Notes: generated by a model not told the origin, from the sequence alone. A stretch of DNA of 64,000 nucleotides from Amycolatopsis sp. NBC_00345 (GCF_036116635.1 NZ_CP107995.1:7006001-7070000), one strand, 5' to 3'; shown: positions 9,233-17,708, counted from the stretch's first letter. Made by a program: numbers and translations.

Positions 9233-9242
9233 TTGTGCTTCT

Positions 9243-10055
9243 TCAGGGGCTCCGCGTCGCCAGGCGCCGGGCGCGGCGGGGCACCGGGTGGTGCCGGACC
9301 AGGCAGGCGCCGCTGATCACCGGGGCCGGCTTCACGGCGGCGCGGCGCAGCCACACGACGTCACGCCCGAACGACCAGACGAGCAGCACCAGCGCGGAAA
9401 CCGTGACAGCGAAACCGAAACCGGCCGGGACCAGACCGGAGCCCGCCACCAGCAGCAGCACCCCCTGCAGCGCCGCGACGACCTTGCGCGCGCGGCTCGG
9501 CGGCAGTTCCGCCCGCAGCCACGGCAGCGCCCTGGCGGCCGCCACGAAGACGTACCGCATCAGGCCGATCGCCAGCACCCACGGGCCGAGCGACCCGGCC
9601 ACCAGCGTGCTGAGCACGAGGATCAGGAACGCGTCCGCCTCCATGTCGAACCGCGCGCCGAGCGCCGACGACGTGCCGGTGCGGCGCGCGACCTGGCCGT
9701 CGACGGCGTCCAGCGCCAGCGCGACGGCCGCGAGCGGGACCACCACGGCCGTCGGGATCCCCCCGTTCAGGTGATCCACGACCAGCGCCGTGACACCCCC
9801 GATGAGCACGGCGCGGGCGAGTGTGACGTGGTCGGCCGGGCCCAGCGAACGGGCGCGCGCCCGCCGTGCGGCGCCCGCGAGCAGGGCCCACAGCCCGGCC
9901 GTGTAGGCGAGGCCCGCGGCCCAACCGGCGGCGCCGAGCCCGGTGGTGAGCCCGAGAATGCCCAGCAACACCAGCTGGGCCCCCGCGCCCGCGGCCTGCT
10001 CGCGGGCGACTGAACCCACGCCGGAGTGTGATCGTGTAGTGGTGGTGACAGCCAT
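9243..10055 (-). CDS. CDP-alcohol phosphatidyltransferase family membrane protein
   Basis: The 270-residue protein carries the diagnostic motif D-G-x2-A-R-x8-G-x3-D-x3-D as DGQVARRTGTSSALGARFDM followed by EAD, so the metal-dependent active site is intact. Several hydrophobic helices surround it. Family members move a phosphatidyl or phospho group from a CDP-alcohol to an alcohol. Known substrates (glycerol-P, inositol-P, serine) are not indicated. It is divergent by 38 bp from an MDR dehydrogenase, pterin-synthase-like and methyltransferase operon, which hints at a specialised head group. GAGGGG lies just upstream of the ATG at 10055. Confidence 0.85.
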   Translation of the reverse strand: MAVTTTTRSHSGVGSVAREQAAGAGAQLVLLGILGLTTGLGAAGWAAGLAYTAGLWALLAGAARRARARSLGPADHVTLARAVLIGGVTALVVDHLNGGIPTAVVVPLAAVALALDAVDGQVARRTGTSSALGARFDMEADAFLILVLSTLVAGSLGPWVLAIGLMRYVFVAAARALPWLRAELPPSRARKVVAALQGVLLLVAGSGLVPAGFGFAVTVSALVLLVWSFGRDVVWLRRAAVKPAPVISGACLVRHHPVPRRARRLATRSP

Positions 10056-10093
10056 CGAACCCCTCGATCTCGCGCAGGCACAGGAGGACATCC

Positions 10094-11068
10094 ATGACAC
10101 GTAAGGCAAGGGCCTTCTGGTTCACCGCCGCCGGGACCGGCGAGATCTCCGACGCCGTGATCCCGGCTCCCGGGCCGGACGAAGTGCTGGTCAGGACGCT
10201 GTTCTCGGCCATGAGCCGCGGCACGGAGAGCCTGGTGTCACGCGGCGGGGTGCCCGCGAGCCAGCACGACGTGATGCGCGCGCCGTTCCAGGAGGGTGAC
10301 TTCCCGTGGCCGGTCAAGTACGGCTACCTGAACGTCGGCCGCGTCGAGGAGGGGCCCGCGGACCTCGTCGGCCGCACCGTCTTCTGCCTCTACCCGCACC
10401 AGACCGAGTACGTCGTGCCCGCGTCGGCCGTCACGGTGGTGCCCGAAGCCGTGCCCGCCGCGCGCGCGGTGCTCGCGGGCACCGTGGAGACGGCGGTGAA
10501 CGCGCTGTGGGACGCGGCCCCGCTGGTCGGCGACCGGATCGCGGTCGTGGGCGCGGGCATGGTCGGCAGCAGCGTCGCCGGCCTGCTGTCCCACTTCCCG
10601 GGCGTGGACGTCCGGCTCGTGGACGTCGACCCGGAACGCGCGAAGGTCGCCGAAGCGTTCGGCATCCGCTACGCCACACCAGACGAGGCCGAAGGCGAGC
10701 TGGACCTGGTGGTGCACGCCAGCGCGTCCGAAGCCGGGCTCGCCCGCTCGCTGGAACTGCTGGGGCACGAGGGCACGGTGGTGGAGCTGAGCTGGTACGG
10801 CGACCGCCGGGTGAGCGTGCCGCTGGGCGAGAACTTCCACTCGCGACGGCTGACCGTGCGCGGCAGCCAGGTCGGCACCGTCTCGCCCGCCCGCGCGAAC
10901 CGCCGCACGTACGGCGACCGCCTGGCGCTCGCGTTGCGGCTGCTGACGGACCCGGCGTTCGACGTGCTGATCACCGGTGAGTCGGCGTTCGACGACCTGC
11001 CCGGGCTGGTCTCCCGCCTCGCCGCCGGGCGCCTGCCGGGGCTCGGCCACCGGATCGTCTACCCGTGA
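10094..11068 (+). CDS. MDR-superfamily zinc-binding-dehydrogenase-like oxidoreductase
   Basis: The 324-residue protein has a GroES-like N-terminal domain and a Rossmann domain with GAGMVGSSVAGLL at about 153-165 and the NAD(H)-type acidic residue in LVDVDPER. The usual catalytic zinc Cys is replaced by Ser in the region SAMSRGTES, and the structural-zinc Cys cluster is absent, as in BchC-like and related MDR enzymes. Substrate is unknown. It heads a tightly packed operon with the pterin-synthase-like gene and a methyltransferase. Confidence 0.8.
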   Translation: MTRKARAFWFTAAGTGEISDAVIPAPGPDEVLVRTLFSAMSRGTESLVSRGGVPASQHDVMRAPFQEGDFPWPVKYGYLNVGRVEEGPADLVGRTVFCLYPHQTEYVVPASAVTVVPEAVPAARAVLAGTVETAVNALWDAAPLVGDRIAVVGAGMVGSSVAGLLSHFPGVDVRLVDVDPERAKVAEAFGIRYATPDEAEGELDLVVHASASEAGLARSLELLGHEGTVVELSWYGDRRVSVPLGENFHSRRLTVRGSQVGTVSPARANRRTYGDRLALALRLLTDPAFDVLITGESAFDDLPGLVSRLAAGRLPGLGHRIVYP

Positions 11069-11108
11069 TCGTCCTGTCAGTGAAGGTCAGCCAGTGAAGG
11101 AGAAAACC

Positions 11109-11507
11109 TTGTTCAGTGTCACCGTGCGCGACCACATCATGGTCGCCCACAGCTTCCGCGGAGAGGTCTTCGGGCCCGCGCAACGCCTGCACGGCGCCAC
11201 TTTTGTCGTTGACGCCACGTTCCGCCGCGCCGAACTGGACGCGGACAACATCGTGGTCGACATCGGCCTCGCCACCGAGCGGCTCGGCGCGGTACTGGCC
11301 GACCTCAACTACCGCAATCTCGACGACGTGCCGGAGTTCAAGGGGGTCAACACGTCCACGGAGTTCCTGGCCAAGGTGATCGCGGACCGGCTGGCGGGCC
11401 ACGTGCACGCGGGCGACCTGGGCGAGGGCGCCCACGGCCTGGCGTCGATCTCGGTGACGCTGCACGAATCGCACGTCGCGTCGGCCGGTTACGAGCGCGA
11501 CCTGTGA
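11109..11507 (+). CDS. 6-pyruvoyl-tetrahydropterin synthase/QueD-like protein with altered active site
   Basis: The 132-residue product aligns with the PTPS/QueD T-fold: FSVTVRDHIMVAHSF at the N-terminus, the QRLHGATF strand, DIGLATERLGAVLADLNY and a C-terminal LHESHVASAGY. In the family the corresponding positions are C-x3-H-G-H and D-H. Here the catalytic Cys is Ala, the third zinc His is Ala (HGA), and the Asp-His pair is Asn-Tyr (LNYRNL). The fold is therefore likely kept but the classic chemistry lost or changed. A TTG start at 11109 is chosen because GGAG lies 6 bp upstream. It sits between an MDR dehydrogenase and a methyltransferase, overlapping the latter by 4 bp. Confidence 0.8.
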   Translation: MFSVTVRDHIMVAHSFRGEVFGPAQRLHGATFVVDATFRRAELDADNIVVDIGLATERLGAVLADLNYRNLDDVPEFKGVNTSTEFLAKVIADRLAGHVHAGDLGEGAHGLASISVTLHESHVASAGYERDL

Positions 11508-12253
11508 CCACAGTGGACGCTTCCGGCTACGCGCCGGAGTGGCTTCGCCTACGCGAGGGCGCGGACGCGACGGCGCGCGCGGTGTCCCTTGTGGACAAGT
11601 TCACCCTGCGGCCGCCGACCACGATCCGAGATCTGGGCTGCGGCACGGGTTCGATGGGACGCTGGCTGTCCGGACGGCTGCCCGGGCCGCAGCACTGGAT
11701 CCTGCACGACCAGGACCCGCGGCTGCTCGCGCTCGCCGCGCGCAGCCTGCCGGCGGGCGTCACCACCAGGACCGAGCAGCTCGACGTCACCCGGCTGACG
11801 GCCGCGGACCTCGCGGAGACGTCGCTGGTCACGGCGTCGGCGCTGCTGGACCTGTTCACGCCAGCGGAGATCGGCCGCCTCGCCGACGCCTGCGCCGGCG
11901 CACGCTGCCCGGCGCTGCTGACGCTTTCGGTGGTCGGCCGGGTGGAGCTGTCGCCCGCGGACCCGCTGGACGACACCGTCACGGCCGCGTTCAACGCCCA
12001 CCAGCGGCGCGACGGGCGACTCGGACCGGACGCGGTTTCCGTTGCCGCACAGGAGTTCACCGCGCGCGGCTACACGGTCCACCGCGCGCCCAGCGTGTGG
12101 CGGCTCGGCGCGGCGGACTCCGCGTTGATCACGGCGTGGTTCCGCGGCTGGGTCGCGGCGGCGGCTGAAGAGGACCCCGGCCTGGCGCGGTACCGGGACC
12201 AGCCGCCCGAGACGGTCACCGTGCACCACGAGGACCTACTCGCCCTCCCCTGA
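11504..12253 (+). CDS. Class I SAM-dependent methyltransferase
   Basis: This 249-residue protein has the SAM-binding motif I as RDLGCGTGSMGRWL near residue 43 and the acidic end of strand 2 in LHDQDPRLL. The middle segment TASALLDLFTPAEI matches methyltransferases found beside the PTPS-like family. The substrate is unknown, presumably the product of the two preceding enzymes. It starts at GTG 11504 inside the stop of the preceding gene, showing translational coupling, and its last 18 bp overlap the convergent LigD-type gene. Confidence 0.85.
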   Translation: MTTVDASGYAPEWLRLREGADATARAVSLVDKFTLRPPTTIRDLGCGTGSMGRWLSGRLPGPQHWILHDQDPRLLALAARSLPAGVTTRTEQLDVTRLTAADLAETSLVTASALLDLFTPAEIGRLADACAGARCPALLTLSVVGRVELSPADPLDDTVTAAFNAHQRRDGRLGPDAVSVAAQEFTARGYTVHRAPSVWRLGAADSALITAWFRGWVAAAAEEDPGLARYRDQPPETVTVHHEDLLALP

Positions 12254-13201
12254 CTCCCGCCGGGCGCGGGCGCGGCGCTTGCCCTCGTGCATCGCGGCGA
12301 CGCGGGCGATCGGGATGGTGTGGCCCTCCTCGACGAGGCCGGCCGGAAGGTGTTGCGGCGCGGGCATTTCCGTGACCCACGGATCGTCGCCGCCGAGCAG
12401 TGTCAGTGCGGTGTGCACGGTGAAGTCGTCCGGCGTCACGTTCTCCGCGTCGGACCACGGCACCGGGAACGAGACGCGCACGCCCGGCCGCACCCGCGGG
12501 CTGTAGGCGGCCACCACCGTCGCGCCGCCGGCCCGGGTGGAGTCGAGGAAAACCTTGCCGTGGCGGTCTTCTCGGATGAACGCTGTGGTCGCCCGCTCCG
12601 GGTCGAGCCGCTCGGCCCTGGCCGCGACGGCGCGGGTGGCCGCGGCGACGTCGTCCATCGCCTGCCCCGGCGCGAGCGGCACGAAGACGTGCACGCCCTT
12701 CGAACCGCTCGTCTTCAGCGCGCCCGCGAGCCCGGCGTCGGCCAGCGCCCGGCGCACGAGCTGCGCACCCTCGACGGCGAGGCCGAACGCGGCGCCCTCC
12801 GGCGGGTCGAGGTCCATGATGAGGTGCGTGGGCCCGGCTTCGTGGTCGATGCGGGTGAGCGTCGGGTGGTACTCGACCGCGCGCTGGTTCCCGAACCACA
12901 GCAGCGTCCGACGGTCGTTGCACAGCGCGTACGAGATGTTCCGCTTCGACGTCTCCGCCCACAGCTTCACCCGCGGCACCCACTCGGGGGTGTACTTCGG
13001 CAGGTTCTTCTGCATGAACTCGTCCTGCCCGCGCAGCACCCGAACCACGGACAACGGCCGGTCGGTCAGCACCGGGAGCAGCCGCTCGGAGACGGCGTCG
13101 AGGTAGTCCAGCAGGTCACGCTTGGTCGCGCCGGCGTCGGGGAACAGCTGCTGGTCGAGGTTGGTCAGCGACACACCTTCACGGACCTCGGAGGGGCTCA
13201 T
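12236..13201 (-). CDS. LigD-type polymerase domain protein (stand-alone PolDom)
   Basis: The 321-residue protein is the archaeo-eukaryotic primase-type polymerase domain of bacterial NHEJ ligase LigD. The metal-binding motif is seen in LIMDLDPPEGAAF and the family motif in SGSKGVHVFVPL, and the third acidic residue lies in the FLDSTR region. No ligase or nuclease domain is attached and no ku gene is in the window. Actinomycetes often carry such split PolDoms that add ribonucleotides or fill gaps during end joining. The C-terminus is Arg/Glu-rich. Confidence 0.9.
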   Translation of the reverse strand: MSPSEVREGVSLTNLDQQLFPDAGATKRDLLDYLDAVSERLLPVLTDRPLSVVRVLRGQDEFMQKNLPKYTPEWVPRVKLWAETSKRNISYALCNDRRTLLWFGNQRAVEYHPTLTRIDHEAGPTHLIMDLDPPEGAAFGLAVEGAQLVRRALADAGLAGALKTSGSKGVHVFVPLAPGQAMDDVAAATRAVAARAERLDPERATTAFIREDRHGKVFLDSTRAGGATVVAAYSPRVRPGVRVSFPVPWSDAENVTPDDFTVHTALTLLGGDDPWVTEMPAPQHLPAGLVEEGHTIPIARVAAMHEGKRRARARRESGEGE

Positions 13202-13240
13202 CGGCCCACCATGCCCACTCCATCGAGCCTGGTCAACCGG

Positions 13241-14035
13241 TCACACGAGCGGGCGACCGTAGCGCAGGCGACGGCGGAGGTCGTACAGGTGCGCGTTGAA
13301 CGGGAACCGCCGCGCCACGCCGGGCAGCCGCCCGGCCACGCGGCCGATCCCGCGCATCAGCCGCCCGAACCGCCGCTGGTCGGCGGCCGACCACGGCAGC
13401 CGCATCTGCTCGCGGAAGCAGCCGGGCAGGAACCCCGTGGTCACGAAGCGGTGGAACCGTCCGAAGAGGACGGAGAACGGGCGGGGCAGGAAACGCAGGT
13501 CCACGATGTCGACGAGGTACTCGCGGGTGCGGTCGTCGATCTCGACCCGGCCGAGGCCCTCGGCCCAGTACTCCGCGAAGGCCGCCCGGTCGGCGGGCCA
13601 CATCTCCGGCCGCACCTGCAGCGTCGTGCCGAACACCGCGGCCTGCTCGTAGAGCCCCTCGGGCACCGGCCGGCCCATGACCTCGAGGATGTCTTCGATC
13701 CCCTTGTACAGGCAGGCGGCCACCCACAGCTGCAGCTCGGGGTCGAAGGCGTTGTAGCGAACGGGACTCTCGTGCGTCGAATGCACCTGGACGTGGGCGG
13801 TGTTGACCGCCCGCCGGTACGCGGCGCGCTCCTCGTCGGTCCCGAACACGGCCACGGCCAGGTAGGTCGTGGTGGTGCGCGCGCGTTTCAGCGGATGCCG
13901 GAACAGGTTGCCGCTCTCGACCCGGCTCTCCATCACGCCGTAGCCCACGGGCGGGCGGCCCAGCTGCATGATCACGTTCGCGCTCCCGGCCAGCAGCCCG
14001 GCCCCGAGCACGGACTCCTGCAGCACATCACCCAT
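13241..14035 (-). CDS. MpaB/latex-clearing-protein family oxygenase (DUF2236)
   Basis: The 264-residue protein has the conserved family region RHPLKRARTTTTYLAVAVFG followed by NTAHVQVHS and an AACLYKG segment. This fold includes rubber oxygenase Lcp and the fungal mycophenolate enzyme MpaB, which bind b-type haem through His and Arg residues of this region. There is no signal peptide. It is divergent from the unit starting at 14130; its gap to that gene contains a MerR-type box. The substrate is not known. Confidence 0.85.
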   Translation of the reverse strand: MGDVLQESVLGAGLLAGSANVIMQLGRPPVGYGVMESRVESGNLFRHPLKRARTTTTYLAVAVFGTDEERAAYRRAVNTAHVQVHSTHESPVRYNAFDPELQLWVAACLYKGIEDILEVMGRPVPEGLYEQAAVFGTTLQVRPEMWPADRAAFAEYWAEGLGRVEIDDRTREYLVDIVDLRFLPRPFSVLFGRFHRFVTTGFLPGCFREQMRLPWSAADQRRFGRLMRGIGRVAGRLPGVARRFPFNAHLYDLRRRLRYGRPLV

Positions 14036-14092
14036 GTCGGAGCCTCCTCGTCTCCAGGGAACGCCACTATTGACCGCATGTCAAGAACGCGC

Positions 14093-14123
14093 TTGACTTC
14101 AAGGGAACTTGAAGTACCACGCT
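14093..14123 (+). promoter_or_regulatory. MerR/SoxR-type promoter with perfect palindrome
   Basis: A -35-like TTGACT (14093-14098) overlaps the perfect inverted repeat ACTTCAAGGGAACTTGAAGT (14096-14115). With the stretched 19-bp spacer typical of MerR-activated promoters the -10 would be CACGCT (14118-14123), which fits the loose actinomycete pattern. The box resembles the SoxR consensus CCTCAAGTTAACTTGAGG. Transcription would then begin at or next to the ATG at 14130, giving a leaderless mRNA. No MerR-family gene is in the window. Confidence 0.55.
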
Positions 14124-14129
14124 GGCCCC

Positions 14130-14732
14130 ATGACCACCGAGACCGAACGCGCCACCTGGCCCGATCCAGCCCGTCCCGACGTCGCCGTGGTGCGGATCCG
14201 CCGCGGTGACGGCGAGCCCCCGTTCGACCAGCCGGGCTCGTGGCCCGAAGGACTACTGAGCTTCACCGGCTACACCAACGAAAACGGCTGGTTCAGCTAC
14301 GAGCAGTGGACCACCGAGCCCGAGCCGGACGGCAGCGAGTACCGGCTCTACCGCAGCGGCACCCGGCCGGACACCCCCGTACCCGGCTGCATCGTGCTCG
14401 TCTCCGTCGAGTTCGACGGCCCCGACGAGGCCCGCCAGAAGCGCTGGGTGGACCTGGTGTTCGAGGCCCTCGGCGACGAGGAGACCCCGCACCCCGGCGG
14501 GATTTCCGCCCACTTCCACCTCAGCGACGACGGCACCCGCATCGCCAACTACGCCGAGTGGAGGAGCGAGGCCGACCACATCGAGGCAATCGAGTCGTCC
14601 GGCCAGGGCACCGTCGGGAAATCGCCTAAGTTCGAGGCGGTGAAGACATTCCCGGGAGTGGTGGCCGGCGACTTCCAACGGTTCCGGCCCGTCGTCCACC
14701 GCACCGCCGCCGAGCAGCCGAAAGAGAGCTGA
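14130..14732 (+). CDS. Antibiotic-biosynthesis-monooxygenase (ABM)-like protein
   Basis: This 200-residue protein consists of two ferredoxin-like halves: VAVVRIRRGDGE...FTGYTNENGWFSYEQW (about 18-75) and the matching region VLVSVEFDGPDEARQ...AHFHLSDDGTRIANYAEW (about 90-160). The repeated ending Y-x-x-W is typical of tandem ABM domains, which oxidise quinol-like or polyketide substrates without cofactor or serve as heme or ligand binders. It precedes an NmrA-like oxidoreductase by 1 bp, so the two form a small redox unit. The ATG at 14130 is preferred over upstream options because it coincides with the predicted transcription start. Confidence 0.75.
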   Translation: MTTETERATWPDPARPDVAVVRIRRGDGEPPFDQPGSWPEGLLSFTGYTNENGWFSYEQWTTEPEPDGSEYRLYRSGTRPDTPVPGCIVLVSVEFDGPDEARQKRWVDLVFEALGDEETPHPGGISAHFHLSDDGTRIANYAEWRSEADHIEAIESSGQGTVGKSPKFEAVKTFPGVVAGDFQRFRPVVHRTAAEQPKES

Positions 14733-14733
14733 A

Positions 14734-15558
14734 ATGTTCCTGGTACTGGGGGCCACCGGCCACGTCGGCGGCGAGGTCGCGCGGCAGCTGCACCAACGCG
14801 GCGAAGCCGTCCGCGCGCTGGTCCGTGATCCGGCCAAGGCGAAAGCGAAGCTGCCGGACGGCGTCGACGTCGTCCAGGGCGACCTGGAACGGCCGGACAC
14901 GCTCAAGGCCGCGATGGCGGACGTCACCGCCGTTTTCCTGGTGAACCGCATGCGCGAAATCGGCGCGGGCGTCAAGGTGCTGGCCGACGCCGGGCGGCTG
15001 GTCTTCCTGTCCTCCGCCTCCGTCATCGACGACGTGGCCGAGCAGGCCAACTTCATCGGCCAGGCCCACGCCGTGGTCGAGGACGCGATCCGCGCGTCCG
15101 GCACGCGCTGGACCTTCCTGCGCCCGGGCGGTTTCGCGACCAACACCCTCGGCTGGGCCCCGCAGATCCGCGGCAGCGACGTCCTGGAGGGCGCGTACGG
15201 CGATCAGGCCCAGCCGTTGATCCACGAGGCCGACATCGCGGCGGTCGCCGTCCGCGCGCTCACCGAAGACGGTCACGACGGCGCCCGCCACCTGCTCAGC
15301 GGGCCGGCGCCGATCAGCCAGGCCGACCAGGTCGCGGCCATCGGCGCGGCGCTCGGCCGTCCGCTGCGCTGGGTGGAGATCAGCCCGGACGAGCAGCGCC
15401 GCCGGCTCGCCAAGGTGATGCCGCCCGGAATCCTCGACGTCTACCTCTCCGGGCTGGCGTCCTCCTCGCCCGCGACCGGCGTCGTCGAAACGATCACCGG
15501 CGAGCCGGGCCGGACGTTCGCGCAATGGGCCGCCGACCACGTGGCGGACTTCCGCTGA
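14734..15558 (+). CDS. NmrA-like NAD(P)-binding oxidoreductase
   Basis: The 274-residue protein is an atypical short-chain dehydrogenase/NmrA-fold protein. It begins at once with the dinucleotide motif FLVLGATGHVGGEVAR, followed by ALVRDPAK, which suits NADP(H), and DVVQGDLERPDTL. It lacks a clear Tyr-x3-Lys pair in the usual place, as in NmrA and quinone reductase QOR2-like proteins. Quinone reduction or redox sensing fits its coupling with the ABM protein and the MerR-type promoter. Confidence 0.85.
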   Translation: MFLVLGATGHVGGEVARQLHQRGEAVRALVRDPAKAKAKLPDGVDVVQGDLERPDTLKAAMADVTAVFLVNRMREIGAGVKVLADAGRLVFLSSASVIDDVAEQANFIGQAHAVVEDAIRASGTRWTFLRPGGFATNTLGWAPQIRGSDVLEGAYGDQAQPLIHEADIAAVAVRALTEDGHDGARHLLSGPAPISQADQVAAIGAALGRPLRWVEISPDEQRRRLAKVMPPGILDVYLSGLASSSPATGVVETITGEPGRTFAQWAADHVADFR

Positions 15559-15618
15559 CCGGTGGCCGCGGTCACCGGGGGTACCGGCGGCCGCGGCCAG
15601 TCTGGTCGAATACCGGAC

Positions 15619-16068
15619 ATGGACGTGCAGCTGCGACAAGCCGAGCCCGGCGACTACGAGCGGATCATCACCGTCGCCGACGAGTGGTGGGGGCGGCCGG
15701 TCAGCTCCATCCTGCCCCGGCTGTTCCTCGACCACTTCTTCCGCACCAGCCTGGTGGCCGAGGAATCCGGTTCCCTGGCCGGTTTCCTCGTCGGGCTGCT
15801 GTCGGCCTCGGAGCCCGAAGCCGCGTACATCCACTTCCTCGGCGTCGCACCGTCATTACGCGGCGCGGGCCTAGCGCGCCGGCTGTACAACCGGTTCTTC
15901 ACCCTCGCCGAGGCCGACGGCCGGTCGCACGTCCGAGCGGTCACCTCACCGCAGAACGCCACCTCGATCGCCTTCCACGGCGCGATGGGCTTCAGCGTCA
16001 CCGGCCCGGTCGCCGACTACGACGGCCCCGGAGTGGACCGGATCGTGTTCCACCGCACCCTTTCGTAA
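15619..16068 (+). CDS. GNAT-family N-acetyltransferase
   Basis: The 149-residue protein shows the GNAT fold from VQLRQAEPGDYERI to FHGAMGFSVTG. The acetyl-CoA pyrophosphate loop is VAPSLRGAGLARRLYN, a Q/R-x-x-G-x-G/A variant, and the late helix motif is N-x-x-S-I-A-F-H. The substrate is unknown. The ATG at 15619 is preferred because homology begins there. The gene ends one base before a 50-bp palindrome. Confidence 0.85.
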   Translation: MDVQLRQAEPGDYERIITVADEWWGRPVSSILPRLFLDHFFRTSLVAEESGSLAGFLVGLLSASEPEAAYIHFLGVAPSLRGAGLARRLYNRFFTLAEADGRSHVRAVTSPQNATSIAFHGAMGFSVTGPVADYDGPGVDRIVFHRTLS

Positions 16069-16118
16069 GACTCGTGAGTGTTTATGACGGTTCTAACCGT
16101 CATAAACACTCACGAGTC
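16069..16118. repeat. Dispersed palindrome family, copy 1
   Basis: Two perfect 24-nt arms (left arm begins GACTCGTGAGTGTTTATGAC) are separated by CT. The element fills almost the whole 59-bp gap between two convergent genes and would act as a bidirectional hairpin terminator without a U-tract. Related copies occur at 28224, 41665, 47161 and 62701. Confidence 0.95.
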
Positions 16119-16127
16119 CTGACCTGC

Positions 16128-17603
16128 TCAGTAGACCCGCGTCACCGGGTGAGGCCCGGTCTGGGGCGCGGTGCCGGTGGGCCATTCGGCGGCGCAGTGC
16201 GTGCCCGGGGCCGGGCGCGCGAGCGTCAGCAGGTAAGTGTCGATCGCGTCGCGGGCGCAGGTGCTGTTGCCGTAGTCGCCGTGACCGGTGCCGTCGTAGG
16301 TGAGCAGGACGGTGTCCGGCAGCTGCTCCGCGACGTTCGTGGCCCACTCGTACGGAGTGGCGACGTCGTGGAGGCCGTTGGTCATCAGGATCGGCGGGGC
16401 CTGGGTGACGTTCAGGCGGTGCTGCGGGCTCTGCACCGGGCCGGTCCAGCCGAGGCAGTTGGTGATGTCGGAGAAGAAGCCGCTGAAGTGCGTGTGCGGC
16501 GCGAGGGCCTCGACGTCCTCCCGCAGCTTGCTCAGGCTCGCGAAGTCGCCCACCTCCGGCCAGCGCCAGTCCGAGCACCAGATGGCCTGGTAGCTGTTGT
16601 CCACCAGGTCCGCCTGCGCCGAGACCGTCTGCGGGCCGGTTCCGGCCAGTGCCGCGAGGCGAGTGGCCAGCCCAGCCCACTGGTCGCTCGGGTGGTACAT
16701 GTTGCCGAACGCGTTGTCCCGCAACGCTTCCACCGACAGTGCCTGACCCGTGGCCGGGTCGATCAGCTTGCCCGCCGATGCCTGGGCGTACAGCTTGTCC
16801 CACAGCGCCAGCACGTCCTGGCCGTGCAGCGCGCACGACGCCGTCCGGTCACACCACGCGGCGAAGTCGGTGAACGAGTTCTCGAACGCCTTGTTCGCGG
16901 CGGTCAGATAGCCGGACGACTGGACGCTGTGGTCCATGTTGGAATCCAGCACCAGCGCGCGCAGCCGCGAGCCGAACAGCTCCGCGTACTGCTGGCCGAT
17001 CTGCGTGCCGTACGACACGCCGTAGTAGCTGATCTGCTCTTCCCCGAGCGCGGCGCGGATGCCGTCCATGTCGCGCACGACGCTCTCGGTGTCCACATGG
17101 GAATCCAGCCCGGCGTTGTGCTTGGCGCAGTCCTGCGCGATCGCGCTGTTGCGCGCCAGCAGGTCCGTGTACTGCTGCTCCGTCGTCGGGATCAGCTCGA
17201 CGGGCTGCGACAGCACCGCGCGGTCGCACTTGATGCTGCTGCTCTGCCCGACGCCGCGTGGGTCGAAGCCGACCAGGTCGAACGAGTCCAGGATGGACTG
17301 GGAGAAGTAGTTGCCGGCCGCCGCCGAGATGACGAAGTCGACGCCCGAGCCACCCGGCCCGCCGGGGTTGACCAGCAAGGCTCCCTTGCGCTGCGCGGGT
17401 TTCGCCGCCTTGATCCGGTTGATCGCGATGCCGACCTTCGCGCCGTCGGGCTGGTTCCAGTCGACGGGCAGCTGGACTGTGGCGCACTCGACCTTCGACC
17501 CGTCGAAGCAGGGACTCCAGTCGATTCCGGCGGCTGACGCCGGGAGTGCGGGGACGACAAGCGCGACCGTGGCCGCGAAAACGACCGTGAGCAGTTTCCG
17601 CAC
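16128..17603 (-). CDS. Secreted alpha/beta-hydrolase, tripeptidyl-aminopeptidase-like (SlpD/SlpE type)
   Basis: The 491-residue protein begins with a signal peptide (MRKLLTVVFAATVALV, cleavage after ASA) and shows the proline-iminopeptidase/Tap fold: oxyanion region NPGGPGGSG, nucleophile Ser in GVSYGTQ, catalytic Asp in NGLHDVATPY and His in DGTGHGDY. Cys residues in the lid suggest disulfides, as expected for an exported enzyme. Homologues release tripeptides from protein N-termini or degrade peptides outside the cell. It ends next to the palindrome at 16069. Confidence 0.9.
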   Translation of the reverse strand: MRKLLTVVFAATVALVVPALPASAAGIDWSPCFDGSKVECATVQLPVDWNQPDGAKVGIAINRIKAAKPAQRKGALLVNPGGPGGSGVDFVISAAAGNYFSQSILDSFDLVGFDPRGVGQSSSIKCDRAVLSQPVELIPTTEQQYTDLLARNSAIAQDCAKHNAGLDSHVDTESVVRDMDGIRAALGEEQISYYGVSYGTQIGQQYAELFGSRLRALVLDSNMDHSVQSSGYLTAANKAFENSFTDFAAWCDRTASCALHGQDVLALWDKLYAQASAGKLIDPATGQALSVEALRDNAFGNMYHPSDQWAGLATRLAALAGTGPQTVSAQADLVDNSYQAIWCSDWRWPEVGDFASLSKLREDVEALAPHTHFSGFFSDITNCLGWTGPVQSPQHRLNVTQAPPILMTNGLHDVATPYEWATNVAEQLPDTVLLTYDGTGHGDYGNSTCARDAIDTYLLTLARPAPGTHCAAEWPTGTAPQTGPHPVTRVY

Positions 17604-17708
17604 GCGGGGCCCTTCTGCCGGAATTCCGGGGACCCGTCCGAGATTAGCGAGGGATGGCCATACTTTTGTCGGGTTCGCCCGGCGTCGGATTCGGGTATGG
17701 GGCCGGGC

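Noticed and set aside
12287..14209. A 640-residue plus-strand frame opposite the LigD-type and MpaB-like genes
   Set aside because: It is an antisense shadow covering two well-supported genes and their intergenic region.
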